Of a DNA stretch of 10,878 bases, positions 7,279 to 10,878 are shown piece by piece. The stretch's first letter is position 1; each line of letters opens with the position of its first letter. A program made the position numbers and the translations under genes. The DNA comes from an uncultured Clostridia bacterium (GTDB lineage Bacteria > Bacillota > Clostridia > Christensenellales > Borkfalkiaceae), in assembly GCA_947629605.1 (NCBI GenBank), contig CANREK010000028.1, positions 1 through 10,878 on the forward strand. Reading direction: 5' to 3'. The notes under the pieces are model-generated. The model worked only from the letters and a program-made list of their open reading frames with translations. It was not told the DNA's origin and made no database searches.

Positions 7279-7307
7279 ATTGTAAATCATTTCCCAAAGG
7301 AAGTCAA
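7279..7307 (-). promoter_or_regulatory. Promoter of rnhA, predicted to give a leaderless mRNA
   Basis: On the minus strand, TTGACT (7302-7307), a 17-bp spacer and TACAAT (7279-7284). Only six bases (ACTTTT) separate the -10 box from the ATG at 7272, so the expected +1 falls on or next to the A of the start codon. The promoter abuts the terminator of the RiPP-like operon upstream. Confidence 0.75.
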
Positions 7308-7312
7308 GAGGT

Positions 7313-7343
7313 TAAAACAAAAAGCCGACCCGCAAAGCGGGTC
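7313..7343 (-). terminator. Rho-independent terminator after the amidohydrolase gene
   Basis: On the minus strand, a 7-bp GC-rich stem GACCCGC / GCGGGTC (7327-7343) with a TTT loop is followed by GGCTTTTTGTTTT. It lies 100 bp after the amidohydrolase stop and separates the RiPP-like operon from rnhA. The interval between the stop and the hairpin (about 7344-7442) shows no gene. Confidence 0.85.
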
Positions 7344-7442
7344 TCCATAGAGGAAGCGGGATATGGATTGTGGGCAATTCTGCCATTGTCTCCCCTCAAA
7401 AGCGAGAAATCTTCATGGAAAAATCTAATCAGGCTTTTTGCC

Positions 7443-8198
7443 TCATATTTTGCTTGATTTGAAGTGTACCAATGTGTTTTTGTAATTTTCAGTAAGTATT
7501 GACAAAGAAATTTTATCTCTTATGCCATGATACCAATGTGTAATGGGAAAATCCGTGCCCCAAAGCATCCGCGATCCAAATCCCGCGCGGTATATTTGCT
7601 CATAGTTATCAAGTGGACAAAACGCCGTGTCGCCCAAAAGGTTGTCATATTTTTCAAACAAATGAATGACCTCGCGGGCGGTTTGGCAATGTGCAAGAAC
7701 AAAAGTCACATCGGGGAAGTTTGCAAAATATGTTTCAAAGCGTGAAGGAGAATCGATTGTATCTACACCCGTATGGATCAGGATCGGAAACTTTTTCCGT
7801 GCAGCGCAAGTGCATATATCGTGCAATAATTTGTTTCCGATTTTTCCGTCCCATTCGCCGATTTTCGGGTGGATCTTGAATCCTGCATACACGAAACCGT
7901 CGACTTTATCCAAGTTATCATACCTCTTTGGGACCGCCCAGTACAGGGGCACGAGTAACATGCCACATTTGCCCGCCTCTGCAAGAGCCTCCTCTACTTC
8001 ATCGTCGATATGGCGAGACAAATATTGCGCCTCTTCAAAAGAATCAGGCGCAATACAAGCCGTCGTTGATGAGACCCAAGCACGGCGCACACCGTTTCGA
8101 TACAACGCTTTGACGACGAGAGACGGTCGATAATATAAATCATAATATTGCCCGAAATGGACATGACAGTCAAAAACAAATGCGTCGGAATATTTCAT
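7443..8198 (-). CDS. Amidohydrolase-2 family metal-dependent hydrolase in the RiPP-like cluster
   Basis: 251-aa TIM-barrel hydrolase of the amidohydrolase superfamily (Amidohydrolase_2/ACMSD-like). Visible metal- and substrate-site motifs are the N-terminal HVH (His12, His14), FKIHP (107-111), LIHTG (His142), LAHC (His170) and GTDFP (Asp216). Members hydrolyse or decarboxylate diverse substrates. At 251 aa it is a compact member, but no core motif is missing. Its ATG overlaps the stop of the radical SAM gene (ATGA, 4 bp), a strong sign of co-translation and shared function. In bottromycin biosynthesis an amidohydrolase-superfamily enzyme hydrolyses a peptide bond and releases the follower, so a peptide-tailoring role is a reasonable inference, not a demonstrated one. 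A small-molecule substrate is the alternative. Confidence 0.88.
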   Translation of the reverse strand: MKYSDAFVFDCHVHFGQYYDLYYRPSLVVKALYRNGVRRAWVSSTTACIAPDSFEEAQYLSRHIDDEVEEALAEAGKCGMLLVPLYWAVPKRYDNLDKVDGFVYAGFKIHPKIGEWDGKIGNKLLHDICTCAARKKFPILIHTGVDTIDSPSRFETYFANFPDVTFVLAHCQTAREVIHLFEKYDNLLGDTAFCPLDNYEQIYRAGFGSRMLWGTDFPITHWYHGIRDKISLSILTENYKNTLVHFKSSKI

Positions 8199-9643
8199 GA
8201 CTTATCTTTTTTCAGATATTCTAAAACGACTTGCCTGTTAACTTCGGCAACGGCGCAAAAATGCTCCGCTACCTCCATGGGATCCCCTGTGGGCGACTCA
8301 TTCGCAAATCTGCCGGGACAAGGGCTGCAAAAAGCTTTATTTTCGCAGGAGGAACATCTTTTCATGTCGCCGCGTTTTAGGGCGCGGAGTTTATTCATCT
8401 CGTCCGATTCGAGCCAAATGTCTTTCAGCGATCTTTCATACAGGTTGCCGCAGACAAAACTTTGCCAACCGGGACACGGATATACATTGCCGTTTGCCAC
8501 CATGCAAGCCGTGTTGACGGCGACCCCGCAGAAAGGCTCGTTCGGGTCGTAATCGTAATTATTTACCGCAGCGCCATCCAAGTTTGAAATATCATCGCGG
8601 TATGTTTCGTCACATTCGATAATGGACTTTATCACGGAGCGACACTCCTCGGGAGAAAGACGGTTTGCAAGATTATCTGTGCGGTGGTCATATTCCGCCA
8701 TGATAGCATAGTCGACGTTTACGCGGATCTTGTGGCTATGTCCCCATTTGATCACGTCGGCAACATCGTCCTTGTTCGCTTTCATCACGGGGCAGTTGAT
8801 CTGCACGGGGATATTGTTGTCGATGAGCCGCAGAATAGCGGCCTTCGTCTTTTCAAAAGACCCCTTGACGGCGGTGATCGTGTCGTGATGCTCGGGAACC
8901 ATGCTATATAAGCTCGTCTGCACGCCGCAAGCATTTCCGCGTTTCATGATCCGCACGATGTCGTCATCCAAAAGAGTGAGATTGGTTAAAACGTGTACAT
9001 AAAAATCTTTTTCCTTCGCTGCCAATAAGAATTCCTTAAATTGCGGATGTGCCATCGGTTCTCCGCCCGAGAGAGTCACGCCGAGCGTGCCCATTTCCTG
9101 TAATTGGTCGAGAACGCTGTAATACAGATCAGCGGGAATGTCGGTATTTTTGTACTCATGCGGAATATAGCAATGAATGCACCTTTCGTTGCATTTGCTT
9201 GTCAATTCTATCTGAAAATTTGACAAATACGGGTTTGCACGGAAATATTCGTCGAGGACTTCCTGCGTGTCGTTTACCGAGCGGATAGTTTTCGGGGTGT
9301 AGTCCTCATCCAAGTTGATCTGTTTGACCTCGGAATAATCGAACCCGATGTTTTTGCTGTTGGTCTCCCGATAGGTTGAGCCGCAGACGACATATCCGTC
9401 GTTCACAAGGTTATCAAAAAATTCCTTTACATCCGCGAGAATGTCGTCACTTGTGACATCAACGAACGACAAGGCGATCTCTTCGGACAACTGTTCAAGC
9501 GATTTAGGACTTCGGCTGAGCGCAGACAAAAAGACCTGCCCGCTTTTGTCAAAGGCGAGGTCATTGAACAGACCGCTTGACTTGATATAGCCGAAATTCC
9601 CGATATTTCTGATATAACAATCTTTTCTGAGTGCGTAGTACAT
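8195..9643 (-). CDS. Radical SAM/SPASM peptide maturase with N-terminal PqqD-like segment
   Basis: 482-aa radical S-adenosylmethionine enzyme, probably the maturase of the 40-aa peptide encoded just upstream. Residues 1-90 look like a PqqD/RRE-type peptide-binding domain: beta-rich start, then a helical SLEQLSEEIALSF and DDILADVKEFFDNLVNDGYVV pattern typical of that winged-helix fold. The radical SAM core has the cluster motif CNERCIHC (Cys151, Cys155, Cys158) and SGGEP (192-196). The C-terminal SPASM domain has Cys372, Cys380, Cys390 (in GNVYPC), Cys398, then CSSCENKAFCSPC (430-442) and Cys463, enough for two auxiliary Fe-S clusters. Such enzymes form thioether, C-C or other crosslinks in precursor peptides; the bond made here cannot be read from sequence. 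The ATG at 9643 has AAAGGAGG upstream. Confidence 0.92.
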   Translation of the reverse strand: MYYALRKDCYIRNIGNFGYIKSSGLFNDLAFDKSGQVFLSALSRSPKSLEQLSEEIALSFVDVTSDDILADVKEFFDNLVNDGYVVCGSTYRETNSKNIGFDYSEVKQINLDEDYTPKTIRSVNDTQEVLDEYFRANPYLSNFQIELTSKCNERCIHCYIPHEYKNTDIPADLYYSVLDQLQEMGTLGVTLSGGEPMAHPQFKEFLLAAKEKDFYVHVLTNLTLLDDDIVRIMKRGNACGVQTSLYSMVPEHHDTITAVKGSFEKTKAAILRLIDNNIPVQINCPVMKANKDDVADVIKWGHSHKIRVNVDYAIMAEYDHRTDNLANRLSPEECRSVIKSIIECDETYRDDISNLDGAAVNNYDYDPNEPFCGVAVNTACMVANGNVYPCPGWQSFVCGNLYERSLKDIWLESDEMNKLRALKRGDMKRCSSCENKAFCSPCPGRFANESPTGDPMEVAEHFCAVAEVNRQVVLEYLKKDKS

Positions 9644-9696
9644 GGTAATTCCTCCTTTGTTTTATTCTGTTGCAATTCGTTACGCCATAGCGATGA

Positions 9697-9723
9697 CGCC
9701 CGCCCGAAAAATTCGGGCGGGCG
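9697..9723 (-). promoter_or_regulatory. Stable hairpin between the precursor peptide gene and the maturase gene
   Basis: A perfect 12-bp inverted repeat (9697-9708 / 9712-9723; GC-rich CGCCCGCCCG core, 3-nt loop) lies 13 bp after the precursor stop. In the minus-strand transcript it is followed by TCATCGCTATGG, not a U-run, so it should not be an efficient terminator. It more likely protects the 3' end of a short precursor mRNA or attenuates read-through, so that the peptide is made in excess of the enzyme. Confidence 0.7.
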
Positions 9724-9736
9724 CATTGGTTGTTAC

Positions 9737-9859
9737 TTACATCGTTCTCTCACATCTTTTGCAGATATGATTGATGCCAGCGCGTTCAGCAGGGCAACCC
9801 GCAGCGTAGGAGCCTTGCTTTTTGTTTTGCGCAAGGACAACGGGCTTCGTGTACTTCAT
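9737..9859 (-). CDS. Candidate RiPP precursor peptide, 40 aa, three cysteines
   Basis: Short gene for a 40-aa peptide that starts MKYTKPVVLAQ, continues with GSYAAGCP at 16-23 and ends HICKRCERTM. The cysteines are Cys22, Cys33 and Cys36 (CX10CX2C). Support comes from an almost ideal ribosome binding site (AAAGGAGGT, 9867-9875) at proper spacing, and from its place directly before an RRE-type radical SAM/SPASM gene on the same strand, with a hairpin between them. The likely split is a leader of about 21 residues ending in AAG and a Cys-containing core of about 19 residues, but the cleavage site is a guess. I do not recognise a named precursor family. It could also be a small metal-binding peptide, though the neighbours argue for a modified product. 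No own promoter is evident, so it is probably read from upstream of the 80-aa gene. Confidence 0.8.
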   Translation of the reverse strand: MKYTKPVVLAQNKKQGSYAAGCPAERAGINHICKRCERTM

Positions 9860-9925
9860 CGTGTTTACCTCCTTTATAGATTTTTATCAATCACGAACGA
9901 AACAGATATGCTCCGTCCGCAACCG

Positions 9926-10168
9926 TCAGATCTGTCCGCTTGTAAGGTGTGTCAGCACAAGCTCATAGATCATAAGAAGCAACTCGCAGGTCGCTTGCGG
10001 GATCTCATTTTTATGCGCTGCCACGTCGTCTATGTGATGTTTGACAGTGTCTTTCAAAACTTTTCGTTCGTCTTCCGTGTACGGTATGAGCGTGCCATCC
10101 GCATTTTGCGGACGGTTTCCGTAAGTATCAGCGATAAATCCCATACAATTGATCACAAGATTATTCAT
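9926..10168 (-). CDS. Hypothetical 80-aa protein upstream of the precursor peptide
   Basis: I do not recognise this protein. It starts MNNLVINCMGFIADTYGN and contains a predicted amphipathic stretch YTEDERKVLKDTVKHHIDD and then a helix rich in Leu/Ile (CELLLMIYELVLTHL), so it looks like a small, mostly helical soluble protein. There is no signal peptide, no clear DNA-binding motif and only two cysteines (8 and 61). The ATG at 10168 was chosen because AAGGA (10177-10181) precedes it; an in-frame ATG at 10237 has no ribosome binding site and its extra residues look random. It lies 66 bp upstream of the precursor gene on the same strand and is probably the first gene of the operon. An immunity, regulatory or helper role is possible but unsupported. 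Confidence 0.6.
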   Translation of the reverse strand: MNNLVINCMGFIADTYGNRPQNADGTLIPYTEDERKVLKDTVKHHIDDVAAHKNEIPQATCELLLMIYELVLTHLTSGQI

Positions 10169-10181
10169 AAAAGAAATCCTT

Positions 10182-10190
10182 ATTATAACA
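10182..10190 (-). promoter_or_regulatory. Possible extended -10 promoter of the RiPP-like operon
   Basis: The minus strand reads TGTTATAAT, an extended -10 (TGn) with consensus TATAAT at 10182-10187. The -35 position holds only a weak match. The predicted start (near 10175) falls just after the AAGGA ribosome binding site, so either the start is unusual or the real promoter lies further upstream. Low confidence. Confidence 0.35.
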
Positions 10191-10221
10191 GTATATTGGC
10201 GCACAAAAGAAGCGGACTTTT

Positions 10222-10403
10222 GTTCATCGATGAGCATAATCGGTGAACAAGGCTTCCGTTCTGTTCACCGATCCACTCGTTTTGGGGGACAGAAAGACTC
10301 AAATAAGCAGAATTCTTTGAAAATTTTGCAAATTCTATTGACTTCTGTCGGATTGTGTAGTATGATATGTAGGAACAAGCGTTCATCAATTATGCTCATC
10401 GGT
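10222..10403. repeat. Cluster of six GYTCAYCRRT decamers in both orientations
   Basis: Copies: 10222-10231 (+), 10226-10235 (-, overlapping the first as a near-palindrome), 10239-10248 (-), 10263-10272 (+), 10381-10390 (+) and 10394-10403 (+). The pair 10239-10248 / 10263-10272 is a perfect 10-bp inverted repeat with a 14-nt gap. In addition, 10228-10240 and 10389-10401 form a 13-bp inverted repeat. The cluster lies between the 3' end of the recombinase gene and the RiPP-like operon, in a stretch (10169-10440) with no convincing gene. These could be recombinase or excisionase arm sites, or operators of a local regulator. Confidence 0.6.
10338..10366 (+). promoter_or_regulatory. Plus-strand sigma-A promoter for a short transcript
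   Basis: TTGACT (10338-10343), 17-bp spacer, TATGAT (10361-10366). The predicted start is near 10373. No plausible protein gene follows before the terminator at 10411-10440, so the product would be a small RNA. Confidence 0.6.
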
Positions 10404-10440
10404 ACACAGGAAAGACGGCTTAAAAGGTTGTCTTTTTTCT
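10373..10440 (+). ncRNA. Candidate small RNA of about 65 nt
   Basis: Defined by the promoter at 10338-10366 and the terminator at 10411-10440. The body contains two of the GYTCAYCRRT decamers. It runs toward the 3' end of the recombinase gene and would stop at its stop codon. No known RNA family is recognised, and there is no experimental support. Confidence 0.35.
10411..10440 (+). terminator. Rho-independent terminator on the plus strand
   Basis: Nine-pair stem AAAGACGGC (10411-10419) / GTTGTCTTT (10427-10435), including two G-U pairs, a 7-nt loop and a following T-rich run TTTCTTT. The opposite strand lacks a T-run after the stem, so it is oriented for plus-strand transcription and not for the recombinase gene that ends at 10441. 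Confidence 0.65.
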
Positions 10441-10878
10441 TTATAGTAACTTTCCCAAGCGGTTCATCATATCCTTCTTGTGTTCCATTACGGAATGCAC
10501 GTATCGGTTCAGGGTGATCGTTGGGGACTTGTGCCCGAGGATCTCCGAAAGCGTCTTGACGTCCATTCCGCACTCTAAGGCGCGAGTGGCAAAAGAATGT
10601 CTGATCGCATGGAATCCGCGGTGTTTGATTTTCAGGCGTTTCAGCAGCAAATCGAAACTGCGTTGGTAAGATCGTACCGAAACGCCGCTTCCGCTTGAGG
10701 AGATCACGAAGTCGCAATCTCTGTTCCGTTCCATGTTTTTCATTTGCGGAATAAGTTGTTTTGGCAGCGGTATTTCCCGCTTTGAACTTCGCGTCTTTGG
10801 ACTTTCTATGACCTTGACATAATTTCCGTCGATGTCTTTCCCGTCATGGCAGGACTTTGTGATCCGTATGATACCTTT
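10441..10878 (-). CDS. Tyrosine recombinase/phage-type integrase, C-terminal part
   Basis: Partial gene: 145 codons up to the stop, entering from the right edge. It holds most of the catalytic domain of a tyrosine site-specific recombinase: the beta-hairpin lysine in ESPKTRSSKREIPLP, the HxxR box in FHAIRHSFATRAL, LGHKSPTITLNRY with the third-box His and the nucleophile Tyr, and a short helical tail. The first catalytic Arg and the DNA-binding N-terminus are outside the window. The pattern fits integrases of conjugative elements or prophages. The repeat-rich, gene-free stretch directly after its stop resembles the usual place of an attachment site, but the core site and the other end cannot be identified here. 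Confidence 0.93.
   Translation of the reverse strand, partial: KGIIRITKSCHDGKDIDGNYVKVIESPKTRSSKREIPLPKQLIPQMKNMERNRDCDFVISSSGSGVSVRSYQRSFDLLLKRLKIKHRGFHAIRHSFATRALECGMDVKTLSEILGHKSPTITLNRYVHSVMEHKKDMMNRLGKLL

Noticed and set aside
7431..7443. Small inverted repeat AGGC-TTTTT-GCCT next to the amidohydrolase stop
   Set aside because: The stem is only four pairs with no following T-run; the stronger terminator at 7313-7343 explains transcript ending.
9427..9726. Open frame on the minus strand starting inside the intergenic hairpin (99 codons)
   Set aside because: It starts in the hairpin, lacks a ribosome binding site and overlaps the start of the maturase out of frame.
10169..10237. Upstream extension of the 80-aa protein to an ATG at 10237
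   Set aside because: No ribosome binding site at 10237, and the extra residues would cover repeat sequence and the possible -10 box. The ATG at 10168 has AAGGA in place.
10183..10389. Possible 68-aa minus-strand gene in the repeat region
   Set aside because: Weak start context, no ribosome binding site, and it crosses the inverted repeats and the opposing promoter; the residues show no family pattern.
10149..10517. Possible plus-strand gene across the repeat region into the recombinase gene
   Set aside because: No ribosome binding site, crosses a terminator and runs antisense to a conserved recombinase domain.
1..10878. CRISPR array, tRNA or rRNA genes
   Set aside because: No regularly spaced direct repeats and no cloverleaf-like or rRNA-like sequence were recognised on reading; the only repeat family found is the short decamer cluster at 10222-10403.

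Overview
The window looks like part of a Clostridia-type Firmicutes chromosome of moderate to high GC. The evidence is the strong Shine-Dalgarno sequences (AAGGAGG type), several near-consensus sigma-A promoters with 17-bp spacers, a biotin-dependent Na+-pumping decarboxylase operon typical of anaerobic fermenters, and a radical-SAM/SPASM peptide-maturation cluster. The exact taxon cannot be fixed from the sequence. One sampled line in the left part is about 57% GC and one in the right part about 47%. With an integrase at the right edge, this suggests the right part is an accessory region.

Positions 1-3900, minus strand: a five-gene operon for a membrane carboxyl-biotin decarboxylase, read from a TTGCTT-17-TATAAT promoter. 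In transcription order it encodes a short, divergent acyl-CoA carboxyltransferase, the OadG-like small membrane subunit, the biotin carrier protein, the Na+-translocating beta subunit OadB, and a pyruvate/oxaloacetate carboxyltransferase (OadA/PycB type, cut by the left edge). Having both an acyl-CoA and a keto-acid carboxyltransferase with one biotin carrier and one OadB is the notable feature. It could act as a Na+-coupled transcarboxylase or a dual-substrate decarboxylase.

Positions 4025-5700, plus strand: a perfect TTGACA-17-TATAAT promoter drives a two-gene operon, a maltose/galactoside-type O-acetyltransferase and an alpha/beta hydrolase with a cysteine nucleophile. A strong terminator closes it. 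Positions 5757-7307, minus strand: RNase HI and an extended DedA/VTT-type membrane protein. Neither gene has a Shine-Dalgarno sequence, and rnhA has a promoter placed so that its mRNA would start at the ATG (leaderless).

Positions 7313-10168, minus strand: a compact RiPP-like biosynthetic cluster and the most interesting part of the window. In transcription order it has an 80-aa unknown protein, an easily missed 40-aa precursor peptide with three cysteines (CX10CX2C), a GC-rich 12-bp hairpin, a radical SAM/SPASM maturase with an N-terminal PqqD-like segment, an amidohydrolase overlapping the maturase by 4 bp, and a terminator. No transporter or dedicated protease is in view.

Positions 10169-10878: a non-coding patch with six copies of a GYTCAYCRRT decamer in both orientations and a plus-strand promoter-terminator pair that would make an RNA of about 65 nt. 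It is followed by the C-terminal half of a tyrosine recombinase. This resembles the end of an integrative element or a multi-site regulatory region beside the RiPP cluster.
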